A stretch of 45,858 nucleotides of DNA, taken from contig JAQGLY010000062.1 in assembly GCA_028292625.1 (NCBI GenBank), forward strand, positions 1 to 45,858, written 5' to 3'. Position 1 is the stretch's first letter; every line of letters begins with the position of its first letter. Below, in pieces: positions 16,139-26,285 of this stretch. The notes below the pieces were generated by a model that was not told where the DNA came from, searched no databases, and saw only the letters and a program-made list of their open reading frames with translations. The stretch comes from Herbaspirillum sp. GTDB taxonomy: Bacteria > Pseudomonadota > Gammaproteobacteria > Burkholderiales > Burkholderiaceae_D. Position numbers and translations under genes: made by a program.

Positions 16139-17749
16139 TTAAATCCCGATCGGATTCAGCGTTTGCTTGAATTGCGAGACGCCGTCCAGATCGATCAGGT
16201 CGACGCTCAAGGTCTTCGATTGCGGATCGATATTGACTTCGCCGAAGAACTGGAAGCCTGCGAAAGGCGACGCGTTCGGAGCCGGCGGGCATTTTTCGAA
16301 CACCACTTTCGGACCGAAAGTCTTGTCCAGTTTGTTCGGCCCGAACGCACCGGCATTGAGCGGTCCGGCGACGAATTCCCAGAACGGGCTGAAGTCCCTG
16401 AATTGCGCTTGCGCCGGATCGTAATAATGCGCGGCGCAATAATGCACGTCGGCGGTGATCCAGACCACATTGGGAACGTCCTTGATGTTCTTGAGCAGGC
16501 GCGCGATTTCCAGTTCGCGTCCTGACGGCGCGCCATCGTCGGTATTGGCGACCGCTTCCCACTTTTCATCGCCTTTTGCATCCTTGCCGTCCGGCACACC
16601 CAGGCTCAGCGGCATGTCGGCGGCGATCACTTTCCATGTCGCCTTCGACGCCTTCAATTCGGCCACCAGCCAGTCGAGCTGAGTATCGCCGATGAAGGCG
16701 GTATCGTGGCTTTCGGTGGTTTGCTTGTTGCTGGAATTCGGGCCGCGATAGCTGCGCATATCGAGCACGAATACGTCGAGCAGCGGGCCGTAGGGAATCG
16801 TGCGGTAAATACGCTGCACGCCGCCCAGATTGTCCGAGCGCATCGGCGAATATTCCAGAAAAGCCTGCCGTCCGAATCTGATCAGTTTGTTGAGATCTTT
16901 TTCCTTATAGGCCGGGAAGTTGTTCAGGTCCTTCGAGGCGCTCCAGTTGTTCGTCACATCATGGTCGTCCCATTGCCAGACCTGCGGCACTTCGGCGGAG
17001 AAGCGCCGCACATGTTCGTCGATCAGGTTATAGGAATGGCGGCCGCGGTATTCCTTCAGCGTTTCGGCGACCTTGCTGACTTCTTCCGTGACGATGTTTT
17101 TCCAGATGCGGCCGTTTTCGGCTTTCTGCTCCGGATGAATCACGCCGTCGGCATAGATGGTGTCGCCGCTATGGATGAAAAAATCGGGATGGCGCAGGCG
17201 CATCGCCTCATAGATCTTGACGCCGCCGAATTCGGTATTGATGCCCCATCCCTGGCCGGCCATGTCGCCGCTCCAGTGAAAACGCACCGGACGCTTGCCG
17301 TCCGGCAGCGGGGCAGTGCGGAACTGGCCGGCCAGCGTTTCGCTCTGGATCCGGCTATTGTTTGGATCGACGTAGCGCACCCGCGTGAAAATCGATTGTC
17401 CCAGCGGCAAACCGGACAGATCCACCCGCGACGTGAAATCGGTGGCCGCGGTGGCAATCGGGCCCATCACGCGGCTGGGGTTGGCGAAGCGGTCGGTGGT
17501 GTCGTATTCGACAATCATCTGCGAAACCCGATCGCTGCGGCCCCACACGATGGCGCGGTCACCGCTGACGTCGCCCAACTGGATGCCGGACGGCATCTTC
17601 GGACGTTCGCTTTCGCTGGCGCCGATCATCGGTGCATTGCCGTTCGGGCTGGCGCATGCGGTTAGAAGGAGTGAGCCGGACAGGGCGGAGCTGCCGGCAA
17701 CCAGGCCGCCTTGAAGCAGGAAGCGGCGGCGGGATGAAAAAGAAGTCAT
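16139..17749 (-). CDS. PhoD-type alkaline phosphatase/phosphodiesterase, Tat signal with lipobox
   Basis: From ATG 17749 the protein has 536 residues. It starts with a twin-arginine signal (SSRRRFLLQGG, residues 5-15) ending in LLTACAS, with Cys32 as a possible lipidation site. A PhoD N-terminal domain (IQLGDVSGDRAIVWGRSD and following beta strands) leads to the catalytic domain with WSGDMAG (about 159-165), HSGDTIYADG (about 193-202) and WDDHDVTNNW (about 260-269), then TADVHYCA near the end. PhoD enzymes are Ca/Fe phosphodiesterases that release phosphate, for example from teichoic or phospho-glycan material. It lies 45 bases after the stop of the epimerase gene on the same strand, so it may be the last gene of the carbamoyltransferase-epimerase unit. 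ATG 17755 is an alternative start. Confidence 0.9.
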   Translation of the reverse strand: MTSFSSRRRFLLQGGLVAGSSALSGSLLLTACASPNGNAPMIGASESERPKMPSGIQLGDVSGDRAIVWGRSDRVSQMIVEYDTTDRFANPSRVMGPIATAATDFTSRVDLSGLPLGQSIFTRVRYVDPNNSRIQSETLAGQFRTAPLPDGKRPVRFHWSGDMAGQGWGINTEFGGVKIYEAMRLRHPDFFIHSGDTIYADGVIHPEQKAENGRIWKNIVTEEVSKVAETLKEYRGRHSYNLIDEHVRRFSAEVPQVWQWDDHDVTNNWSASKDLNNFPAYKEKDLNKLIRFGRQAFLEYSPMRSDNLGGVQRIYRTIPYGPLLDVFVLDMRSYRGPNSSNKQTTESHDTAFIGDTQLDWLVAELKASKATWKVIAADMPLSLGVPDGKDAKGDEKWEAVANTDDGAPSGRELEIARLLKNIKDVPNVVWITADVHYCAAHYYDPAQAQFRDFSPFWEFVAGPLNAGAFGPNKLDKTFGPKVVFEKCPPAPNASPFAGFQFFGEVNIDPQSKTLSVDLIDLDGVSQFKQTLNPIGI

Positions 17750-17794
17750 GAACATCACCAAATTATTAGGGGTGTTCAGAATACTTTTTGAATA

Positions 17795-18780
<986 letters not shown>

Positions 18781-18784
<4 letters not shown>

Positions 18785-20568
18785 GGTCTGGCCGCCATAG
18801 CTTGCCGCGCCGCTTCATGCGTCCCGCGCCCGCGCATCAAGGTATGCTTTTCCAGCAGGAAGGGGCCGATCGCCAGCACGTCCAGCGGCGTGGTGCAAAA
18901 CGATTCGAGTGCATCGCGGGGCGTGCAGACGATGGGTTCGCCGCGGGTGTTGAAGGATGTATTGACCAGTACCGGTACCCCGGTGCGCGCGGCGAACGAT
19001 TTGATCAGATCGTAGTAGGCGGCATGCTGCGCGCGATTGATGGTCTGCACGCGTGCGGTGCCGTCCACGTGGCGCACCGCCGGTATCCGGTCCGCCTTGT
19101 CGGCGCGTACGTCATAGACGAACAGCATGAACGGCGATACGCCGCCGTTGACGAACCATTCGGCCGCTTCCTCTTCCAGCACCACGGGCGCGACCGGCCG
19201 GAAGTCTTCCCGGTCCTTGATCTGGTTCAGGTGGCTTTGCATGTCGGGATCGATCGGCGAGGCCAGGATGGAGCGCGCGCCCAGAGAACGCGGGCCGAAT
19301 TCCATGCGTCCCTGAAACCAGCCCACGACCTTGTTCTGCGCCAGCAGCTCGGCGGTGGCCTCGGCGATGTCCGGCACGCGGCGGTACGGCAGCCCGGCTT
19401 CGCGCAGCAGGTGTTCGATCGCGGCGTCGTCATACGCGGGACCGAGAAAGACATGCTCCATTTGCCAGCGCCGGTTGCGCGGCGCGCGGTGCTGACTATC
19501 GATCCACAACGCCGCGCCCAACGCGGTGCCTGAATCGCCCGCCGCCGGCTGCACCCATATCCGCTTGAACGGCCCGCGGTCGCGCAGCTTGGCGTTCATC
19601 ACGCAATTGAGCCCGACGCCGCCGGCCATCGCGAGGTCGGCCATGCCGGTCTCGCGATACAGCCAGTCTGTCATCCGCAGCACGGTCTCTTCCAGCACCG
19701 CCTGCAACGAGTGGGCAATATCCATATGCGCCTGCGCCAGCGGTGCGCCGCGTTGCCGTGGTGGTCCGAAGACCTCGCTCCATTTGACTTTGGCGACGGA
19801 GTAGGCGCCTTCGCCGTCATACCGGACGATTTCGCGCAGTTGCGAAATGAACGCCGGTTTGCCGTAAGACGCCAGCGCCATGACCTTGTACTCGTCCGAC
19901 GAGCGCAAAAAGCCGAGGTGCTCGGTGATTTCCTCGTACAGCAGGCCGAGCGACTGCGGATAGTCGATCTGCCTGAGCCTGCGGTATTCGCCATCCTGGA
20001 ATACGCCATAGCTGGTGGTCGCGCGTTCGCCGCGGCCGTCGATGGTCAGCACCGCGCACTGCGCGAATGGCGCCGCCAGAAAGGCGCTGGCTTCATGCCC
20101 CAGATGATGTTCGACGAAATGCCAGCGATAAGGCGCGGATCCGGCGCCGCCGGCAGCGACCTTGCGAAAGCGCTGCTGCAGATGATGCGGGGCGCCGCTG
20201 GCGAGCTGGCGCGGCGCGTTGACGACGTAACACAGGGCCAGCGGATCCCATGGCGCATCCCATTCGCCGGCATGCGCGGAAGGCTCGAGCGGCAGCGCAA
20301 TCGTGGCTTGCCCGGCATGCTCGCCCAGTTGCAGAAAAGGATCGTAGGAGTAGGCCACATGCGCCACGTCCGACAAGGTAATGCCCGCTTCCGCCAAACA
20401 ATAGTCGATGGCATGAAACGGTAATTGCCATACTGTGAAAGGCAGCGGCCGCTTGCCGTGCTTGATTCTGGTGAAGCGTTCTTCTTCGGCTGCCGCGATC
20501 ACGATTCCATCGCTGACGAGGCAGGCGGAGCAATCGTGAAATGCGGCGTTGATGCCAAGCGTATACAT
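18781..20568 (-). CDS. NodU/CmcH-family carbamoyltransferase
   Basis: From ATG 20568 (AGGAGG five bases upstream) the product has 595 residues, normal for the family. The N-terminal half shows [20 protein letters not shown] and [15 protein letters not shown]. The [14 protein letters not shown] region and the TsaD-like segment [17 protein letters not shown] bind metal and carbamoyl-adenylate, and [22 protein letters not shown] lies in the C-terminal transferase part. These enzymes use carbamoyl phosphate and ATP to put a carbamoyl group on a sugar hydroxyl. The frame continues 63 codons upstream, but that part does not resemble the family. It is the first gene of a unit with the UXS-like epimerase and probably the phosphatase, and divides the cluster divergently from the PIG-L deacetylase gene. 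Confidence 0.93.
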
Positions 20569-20884
20569 TGCGGCCTCCTGTTGTGGAGCTTGAAGATGTG
20601 CCCGAGCCACGCGTTGCAGCGGCGTTGGGTGAAGCCGGTTTGCGGACGCTGTTGGAACCATGTCGGAACCATTATCGATAAGACTGACGCAGTCCGGAAA
20701 GTTCAGTCGCGTATGCATGGCGATGCGCGCGGATCTGCGTGGAACTAAGGCGGGCATGGTTCATCGAATCGCGATATGGCGCGGTCGGGGCCAGGGGCCC
20801 GGACCGCCAAGCTCATCAATTTGACACCTAAACTTTCTGCTCCGAGATGATTCCGTTGGACATGTCCGGCGCGCCGTTTGCCGA
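20569..20884. promoter_or_regulatory. Divergent promoter region between carbamoyltransferase and PIG-L genes
   Basis: This 316-base gap should hold promoters for both directions. TTGACA at 20821-20826 is a good -35 for the rightward genes, but the -10 candidates 17-19 bases later (GAGATG, GATGAT) are weak. No clear operator or hairpin was seen. Confidence 0.35.
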
Positions 20885-21619
20885 GTGTTTCCGGTGAACG
20901 CCGCGTCTTCCGTAGGGAAGCTGCTGGTTTTTTCGCCGCATCCGGACGATGCTGTGCTGTCGTGCGGAGAATTGATGGCGCGCTACCCGGGCATTTGCGT
21001 GGTCACGGTATTCGCTGCCGCGCCCGAGCGCTTTTCTCGCTTGACTTCGTGGGATTTCGCGTCCGGATTTCACAGTGCGCGGGAGGCGGCCGAACAGCGC
21101 CGCCGGGAGGATGATCGAGCTTTGTCCTTGCTGTCGGCGCATCCGATATGGATGGATTTTTGCGATAGCCAGTATGACGCCACGCCGTCGCTGGACTGCC
21201 TGAGGATACGTTTGCTGGAGGTATTGCGTATGCAGGCGCCGGATACGGTACTGCTGCCAGCCGGTCTGTTCCATTCCGATCATGCATTGCTGCATCGGGC
21301 GTTGCTGTCGGTGCAGGAACGTACTCAGCATGCGGAAACGGTTTGGCTGATGTATGAAGACGCGCTTTATCGCCGCATTCCGGGGCTGCTGCAGCGCCGA
21401 TTGGCTGAGCTGGCGCAAGACGGGATCTGCGCCACACCGATCGAATTCGAGCGGCGCGACGATGTGCGTGCATTGAAAAGGCGGGCGCTGGCATGCTACG
21501 CCAGCCAGTTGCGTGCATTGACCGGCGCCGCCAACGGGTATGCAGATGCCTTTCTGCCGGAGCGCTACTGGCGGCTGGACCCCCCGTCGCCGGCCCCCGG
21601 CAGCGAGGCCGCAACGTGA
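20885..21619 (+). CDS. PIG-L family N-acetylglucosaminyl-type deacetylase
   Basis: The 244-residue protein has the PIG-L/LmbE zinc motif SPHPDDAVLSCGELM (residues about 17-31; H-P-D-D) and a second histidine block, LFHSDHALLHRALL. These enzymes remove acetyl groups from N-acetylated amino sugars, as in GPI or mycothiol synthesis, and are common in glycoconjugate and antibiotic clusters. The start is GTG 20885 or GTG 20894; neither has a strong ribosome site. The gene ends at TGA 21617-21619, which overlaps a GTG that could start the next gene. Confidence 0.82.
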   Translation: MFPVNAASSVGKLLVFSPHPDDAVLSCGELMARYPGICVVTVFAAAPERFSRLTSWDFASGFHSAREAAEQRRREDDRALSLLSAHPIWMDFCDSQYDATPSLDCLRIRLLEVLRMQAPDTVLLPAGLFHSDHALLHRALLSVQERTQHAETVWLMYEDALYRRIPGLLQRRLAELAQDGICATPIEFERRDDVRALKRRALACYASQLRALTGAANGYADAFLPERYWRLDPPSPAPGSEAAT

Positions 21620-21642
21620 ACACGCGGCAAGAGGGCGCGCTC

Positions 21643-22524
21643 ATGCAGCGGATCGCCGTCGTGATTCTGACGCATAACCGCGCCGGCGAACTGCGCCGCA
21701 CACTGGAGCACATGCTGGCGCTGCGGGCGCAGCCGGCGATCGTGGTGGTCGACAATGGCTCCACCGACGGCACCGATTTGTTGATGAAAATGCGGTTCCC
21801 ATGCATCCGCCTGGTCTCGCTGCCGGACAATATCGGCGCCGCGGCGCGCAATGCCGGTGTGCGCGCCGCCGATACGGATTACATCGCGTTTTGCGATGAC
21901 GATACCTGGTGGGAGAGCGGTTCTCTCGAACACGCCGTTGCGCTGCTGGACGCCTATCCGGATACGGCGGTGCTATGCGCGCGGGTAGTGATCGGTGCGG
22001 AGCAAAAGGAAGATCCCGCCTGCGCCGCCATGGTGGCCAGCCCACTGCCGAGCGAGGGCTTGCCGGGACCGGCGCTGCTGGGGTTTCTGGCGGGCGCTTC
22101 GGTATGCCGCCGCCATGCGTTTCTGGAGGTCGGCGGTTATGAGCCGAAGCTGTTTATCGGCGGTGAAGAAGCTTTATTGACGCTGGATCTCGCCGCGCGC
22201 GGGTGGCGTCTGGCTTATGTGCCGCAGCTCACGGTACATCACTATCCTTCGCTTCAGCGCGATAGCGCCAGCCGCCGAAAATGTCTGATGCGCAATGCGC
22301 TTTGGATTTGCTGGATACGTCTGCCCTGGCGCGTCGCGGCGATCCAGACCTGGCGCATTCTGCGGTCCGGCCGCCGCGATCGGGTGTTGTGCGCCGGTCT
22401 GCTGGCGGCGCTGCGCGGCTTGCCGTGGGCATTGCGGCGGCGCAAGGTGGTGCCGCCTTCCGTTGCGCGCCTGTACCACGCTCTGCACGGAGAAGCGTCT
22501 ACGCCGGTGGCGCGGGATCGATGA
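21643..22524 (+). CDS. Family 2 glycosyltransferase
   Basis: The 293-residue product begins MQRIAVVILTHNRAGELRRTLEHML, the GT2 nucleotide-sugar binding start, with VVVDNGSTDGT at about 35-45 and the metal-binding DDDTWW (aspartate cluster) in YIAFCDDDTWWES. A GGYEPKLFIGGEEALLTLDLAARGW segment fits the acceptor side. It is a rhamnosyl- or galactosyl-transferase-like enzyme of unknown specificity. AGAGGG lies about eight bases before ATG 21643; the alternative GTG at 21616 would overlap the stop of the PIG-L gene. Its last 26 bases overlap the end of the convergent GT9 gene. Confidence 0.88.
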   Translation: MQRIAVVILTHNRAGELRRTLEHMLALRAQPAIVVVDNGSTDGTDLLMKMRFPCIRLVSLPDNIGAAARNAGVRAADTDYIAFCDDDTWWESGSLEHAVALLDAYPDTAVLCARVVIGAEQKEDPACAAMVASPLPSEGLPGPALLGFLAGASVCRRHAFLEVGGYEPKLFIGGEEALLTLDLAARGWRLAYVPQLTVHHYPSLQRDSASRRKCLMRNALWICWIRLPWRVAAIQTWRILRSGRRDRVLCAGLLAALRGLPWALRRRKVVPPSVARLYHALHGEASTPVARDR

Positions 22525-23620
22525 GCGGCGAACCCTGCAACAGGCTGCGGACTGCCCCCACCACGCGCGCCGGGTGGACTTTGACCAGGCAGTCGTGATG
22601 CCCCTGGGGGCAAATGCTCTTGTAGCAAAAGCGGCAAGGCACATCGTGGAACAATATGCGGCTCTCCACTTGCCATGGCGTGTGCTGCGGGTTGGTCAGT
22701 GCGTACAGGTCGACCACCGGCGTGCCGATCGCCGCGGCGATATGCGCCGGTCCGCTGTTGCTCGACACCGCGACCGACGCCAGCGCAATGGCCGCGCCCA
22801 GCCGTCCCAAGTCGAGTTCGCCGGCCAGCGACGTCACTGCCGCCGGCAAGGTCGTTCCGACTGCTCCGACGATGGATTGAATCAGGCCTGCTTCGCTGGC
22901 GTCGCCGGTCAATACGATGTCGATGCCGAGTTCGCCGGTGAGCAAGGCGATCGCGCGCGACCAGTGCGCGGCGGGATAGCGGCGCGACTCCGCCGTGGCG
23001 CCCGGGTGCAGCAGCACCCACGGCCTGCCGATACCGATCCGCTCCGCCGCCAGCCTGCGCCGCATCCACGCCAGATCTTCGTCCCGCAGCGAAAAGGATA
23101 GCCGGTCGTTCTCCGCGCGGCAGCCTATGCTTGCCGCCAGATCCAGCTGGCGCCGCACCTCATGCCGGATGCCTTGTTCCGGCTCCGGTTCGGAAACCCA
23201 GTCCGTGAGCATGCGATAGGGATTTTCGCGGCAATGGGCCAGCCGCAACGGAATATCGGCCAGGGTGCAAAGCAGCGCCGCCGGCAGCGGGCTCTGACTG
23301 TAGGAGGTGAAGATGACGGCGGCGTCGAAAGCCCGTTCCCGCAGCGTTCGCACCATGGCCAGCTCGTCGTCCGCATCGTGCGGCCGGCTGTCTTTCATCC
23401 ACGGCGCCGCATACGTCAGCACGGCGTCGATCTCCGGAATGAAAGGCGCGACGGCCGCGCCGCTGGGCGAGGCCAGCAGCGTGACCGAACGTCCGGAGAC
23501 GGATTGGCGGATGGCGCGCATGGCCGGCGTGCACATCAGGACATCGCCCATATTGTCCAGCCGCACGCACAGCACATTGGCGGCGTGCTCCCAGTCAGCG
23601 CGCTTCATCGCGCTCGCCAT
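22499..23620 (-). CDS. Family 9 glycosyltransferase (heptosyltransferase-like)
   Basis: The product (about 373 residues from ATG 23620; ATG 23608 is an alternative) has the GT9 two-domain pattern. LCVRLDNMGDVLMCTPAMRAIR at the start is the GDV(L/I) motif of heptosyltransferases. WVLLHPGATAESRRYPAAHWSRAIALL marks the nucleotide-sugar domain, and SNSGPAHIAAAIGTPVVDLYALTNPQHTPW is the ADP-heptose-binding region. A cysteine-rich stretch near the end (CRFCYKSICPQGHHDC) is typical of a subset. It should transfer a heptose or related sugar. Its start lies inside the end of the GmhB-like gene, so translation is coupled. Confidence 0.9.
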   Translation of the reverse strand: MASAMKRADWEHAANVLCVRLDNMGDVLMCTPAMRAIRQSVSGRSVTLLASPSGAAVAPFIPEIDAVLTYAAPWMKDSRPHDADDELAMVRTLRERAFDAAVIFTSYSQSPLPAALLCTLADIPLRLAHCRENPYRMLTDWVSEPEPEQGIRHEVRRQLDLAASIGCRAENDRLSFSLRDEDLAWMRRRLAAERIGIGRPWVLLHPGATAESRRYPAAHWSRAIALLTGELGIDIVLTGDASEAGLIQSIVGAVGTTLPAAVTSLAGELDLGRLGAAIALASVAVSSNSGPAHIAAAIGTPVVDLYALTNPQHTPWQVESRILFHDVPCRFCYKSICPQGHHDCLVKVHPARVVGAVRSLLQGSPLIDPAPPA

Positions 23621-24203
23621 GGAGCGTGTTGGCCGCATCGGTCCATGCGGCCGCCAGCAGCGCCGCGGCCTGCAGATTCGGGGCGGTCAGGTCGGGCATG
23701 CGCATGGCCGACAGCATCCATTCCGTTTCATTGCCGTTATCGATCAGTATCGTCTTGCAGCCGGCGCGCCGGCCGGCTTCAATGTCGTGCAGGATATCGC
23801 CGATCATCCACGATGCGGACAGATCGATACCGTGTTCGGCCGCCGCCCGCAGCAGCATGCCGGGCTGCGGCTTGCGGCAATCGCAGCTGCGGGCATAGGC
23901 GCCGACCGGTCCGTCCGGATGATGCGGACAATAGTAGTAACCGTCCAGCCGCACCCCCTCGCGCTCGAGTAATCGATCCAGGCGCCGATGCGCGCCTGCC
24001 AGCGCTGCTTCGTCGAAGCGGCCCAGCGCGATGCCGGGCTGATTGCTCACCACCAGCAAGCGATAGCCGAGCCGGTCGAACAGGCGCAAACCGGCGCCCG
24101 CTTTATCGGAGAGCGTGATCAGACGCGGATCGGCGTTATACGGCACGTCGTCGATCAATGTGCCGTCCTTGTCGAGAAATACCGCTTTTTTCCTGGCTTC
24201 CAT
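23595..24203 (-). CDS. GmhB-like HAD phosphatase (D-glycero-manno-heptose 1,7-bisphosphate phosphatase type)
   Basis: From ATG 24203 (AAGGGGC upstream) the protein has 202 residues. The HAD nucleophile motif FLDKDGTLIDDVPYN, the LLVVSNQPGIALGRF segment (motif II), the zinc loop CPHHPD...CDCRKPQPG, and MIGDILHDIEAGRRAG (motif IV) all fit GmhB/HisB-N phosphatases. In heptose synthesis GmhB removes the C7 phosphate from heptose bisphosphate. No HldE or GmhA gene is present here, so it would work with chromosomal genes elsewhere or act on another sugar phosphate. It overlaps the following GT9 gene and follows the SDR gene by 19 bases. Confidence 0.9.
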   Translation of the reverse strand: MEARKKAVFLDKDGTLIDDVPYNADPRLITLSDKAGAGLRLFDRLGYRLLVVSNQPGIALGRFDEAALAGAHRRLDRLLEREGVRLDGYYYCPHHPDGPVGAYARSCDCRKPQPGMLLRAAAEHGIDLSASWMIGDILHDIEAGRRAGCKTILIDNGNETEWMLSAMRMPDLTAPNLQAAALLAAAWTDAANTLHGERDEAR

Positions 24204-24222
24204 GGAACGCCCCTTCAAGAAT

Positions 24223-24981
24223 TCATGGCCACGAGGTTTCCTGCATCGGCAATACCGTGATTTCCGCCACCACCGATTCCGGCAACAGCAGCACCGCTTT
24301 GATCGCGCGCGCCACCTCCATCGGGTCCTGCAACGTGCCGGCGTCGATATCGGGGAAGCGGTCCAGCAGAAAAGGCGTGCGCATGCCGCCGACCACCGCC
24401 GCCGTCACCTTGATGCGATACGGCCGCAGTTCGGCGTGCATCGCATGGGACAGGCCGAGCAGTCCCCATTTGCTGGCGTGATAAGCCGACGCATTGGGCC
24501 ATGCGCGCTTGGCGGCGGTCGACGTAATATTGATGATGTGGCCGCCGCCGGCTTTCTTCATATGCTCGGAAGCGAACTTGGCGAGCAGAAACGGCCCGTT
24601 CAGATTGGTATTGATCACCCGCAGCCAGTCGGCCGGGGTCAGCTCCGCCATCGGCAGCGTCATGTCGGTGCCGGCGTTATTGATCAGTACGTCGAGATGG
24701 CCGAAATGCGCAATGGTGCTGGCGACGGCCTGCTCGGCCGCGGCCGGATCGCCGACGTCGAAACCGATGGCGCCGATCCGTCCGCTGCTGCCTTCTTGCA
24801 GCGATTGCGCCAGCGCCTCGGCTTTATCGCCATGCAGATCTCCCGCCATCACGTCGGCGCCGGAATCGGCCAGCAGCCGGCATAGCGCGGCGCCCAGGCC
24901 GCTGGCGCCGCCGGTGACCAGTATCGTCTTGCCGGCCAGGCTTTGATCTTTCGCTTGTTGCGTGGATTCGGATGCAGGCAT
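24223..24981 (-). CDS. Short-chain dehydrogenase/reductase
   Basis: The 252-residue classical SDR has TGGASGLGAALCRLL (TGxxxGxG cofactor site, about 23-38), DVLINNAGTDM (NNAG), ITSTAAKRAWPNASAYHASKWG (catalytic S, YxxxK), and a C-terminal substrate loop. It probably oxidises or reduces a sugar or polyketide-like hydroxyl or keto group in the glycan pathway. The start is two bases beyond the stop of the GT4 gene, with AGGGACG upstream, so it belongs to the same transcript. Specificity cannot be read from sequence. Confidence 0.9.
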   Translation of the reverse strand: MPASESTQQAKDQSLAGKTILVTGGASGLGAALCRLLADSGADVMAGDLHGDKAEALAQSLQEGSSGRIGAIGFDVGDPAAAEQAVASTIAHFGHLDVLINNAGTDMTLPMAELTPADWLRVINTNLNGPFLLAKFASEHMKKAGGGHIINITSTAAKRAWPNASAYHASKWGLLGLSHAMHAELRPYRIKVTAAVVGGMRTPFLLDRFPDIDAGTLQDPMEVARAIKAVLLLPESVVAEITVLPMQETSWP

Positions 24982-24983
24982 GG

Positions 24984-26285
24984 TTATCGTCCCTGATTAA
25001 GTTGTGAAAGCTGCGCGCTGGCCGGCCGCCGGTAAGGCAGGGCGACGCCGGTCCTGGCGTCGCCGGCCGCTTTTTCGTAAATCGCGGCGATGCGTTCGGC
25101 CACGCTGCGCCAGGTATAGAGGCGATGGACGCGCCGCCATCCCGCCGCGCCCAATTCCCGCGCGTAGGCCGGGTTGCGGTACAGCAAGGCCAGCCGTTCG
25201 GCCAGCGCCCGCGGTTGTTTGGGCGGCACCAGATAGCCGGTGACGCCTTCCTGTATCGTGGTCTTGATGCCGCCCACCGCCGCACCCACCACCGGCGTGG
25301 CGCAAGCCATCGCTTCCAGCGGCGTGATGCCGAATGGCTCATACCACGGCGTGGTGACGAATACATCGGCGGCGCTATAGTAAATACTCAATTCGCTGCG
25401 CGCCTTCTGTCCGACAAAGTCGACGCGGTCCTGCAAACCGAGCGCTGCCGACAGCGCCATCAGTCTTTCCAGTTCCGGCGAATTGTGCAATTCGCCGGGA
25501 GGGGTTTCGCCGCCCACCACCAGCAGGCGCGCATCGATACGATGACGATCGCGCAGTACGGCCACGCTTTCTATGACGTTGTCGACGCCTTTGCGCGGCA
25601 CCATTCTGCCCAGTTGCAGCACGACGAACTGGTCCGGGGCCAGTCCCAGCCGGCGGCGCGCCCGCTCGCGCATCGGCCATAATTCTTCCGGGTCGAAACC
25701 GCAAGGCACGATATCGATGCGGTCGCGTTCGGCGCCGTAATGGCGTTCCATGTCGAGCCGGTCCTGCGGACATTCCGCGATGATGCGGTCGGCATCCCGC
25801 ATCAGGCGGCTTTCGATAGCCGCGCGCTCGTCCGGAAAGCCGTCGGCGGCGCCCTGCGACAAGCGTCTGACCAGTCCCAGGGCGTGAAAGGTGATGACGT
25901 AGGGAATGTCCAACGCATGCCTGACGCGCTCGGCCACCATCCCCGACATGAAAAAATTGGCGTGGACCACGTCGTAGGCGGTTTTCTGGCCGTGCGCGAA
26001 GAGGATCATGAAACGCGCGAACGCATCCATGTAAGGCAGTAGCCTTTCCTTCGGCACATAGTGCGGCGGCCCGGCGGGAACGTGAATGACGCGCACGTTG
26101 CGCTTCCACCGCACGACCTGTTTTTGCAAGGCGCTGTCGCGCCGCGTGAAGACGTCCACTTCATAGCCGAGCTTCGCCAGTTGGCAGGCGAGCTGGGCCA
26201 CGTAGACATTTTGTCCTCCGCAATCGATGCTTCCGGGCGCTGCCAGCGGAGAGGCATGATCGCTTACCAGCGCAATTTTCAACAT
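24984..26285 (-). CDS. Family 4 glycosyltransferase (sucrose-phosphate-synthase/MshA-like)
   Basis: The 433-residue enzyme starts MLKIALVSDHASPLAAPGS and contains GGQNVYVAQLACQLAKLGYEVDVFTR, the N-terminal GT4 pattern shared with sucrose-phosphate synthase and MshA. The C-terminal domain has VLQLGRMVPRKGVDNVIESV, YYSAADVFVTTPWYEPFGITPLEAMACATPVVGAAVGGIKTTI (nucleotide-sugar binding E-x7-E region) and TGYLVPP. The donor is unknown. Its ATG overlaps the end of the upstream gene by seven bases, so the two are translationally coupled. Confidence 0.9.
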   Translation of the reverse strand: MLKIALVSDHASPLAAPGSIDCGGQNVYVAQLACQLAKLGYEVDVFTRRDSALQKQVVRWKRNVRVIHVPAGPPHYVPKERLLPYMDAFARFMILFAHGQKTAYDVVHANFFMSGMVAERVRHALDIPYVITFHALGLVRRLSQGAADGFPDERAAIESRLMRDADRIIAECPQDRLDMERHYGAERDRIDIVPCGFDPEELWPMRERARRRLGLAPDQFVVLQLGRMVPRKGVDNVIESVAVLRDRHRIDARLLVVGGETPPGELHNSPELERLMALSAALGLQDRVDFVGQKARSELSIYYSAADVFVTTPWYEPFGITPLEAMACATPVVGAAVGGIKTTIQEGVTGYLVPPKQPRALAERLALLYRNPAYARELGAAGWRRVHRLYTWRSVAERIAAIYEKAAGDARTGVALPYRRPASAQLSQLNQGR

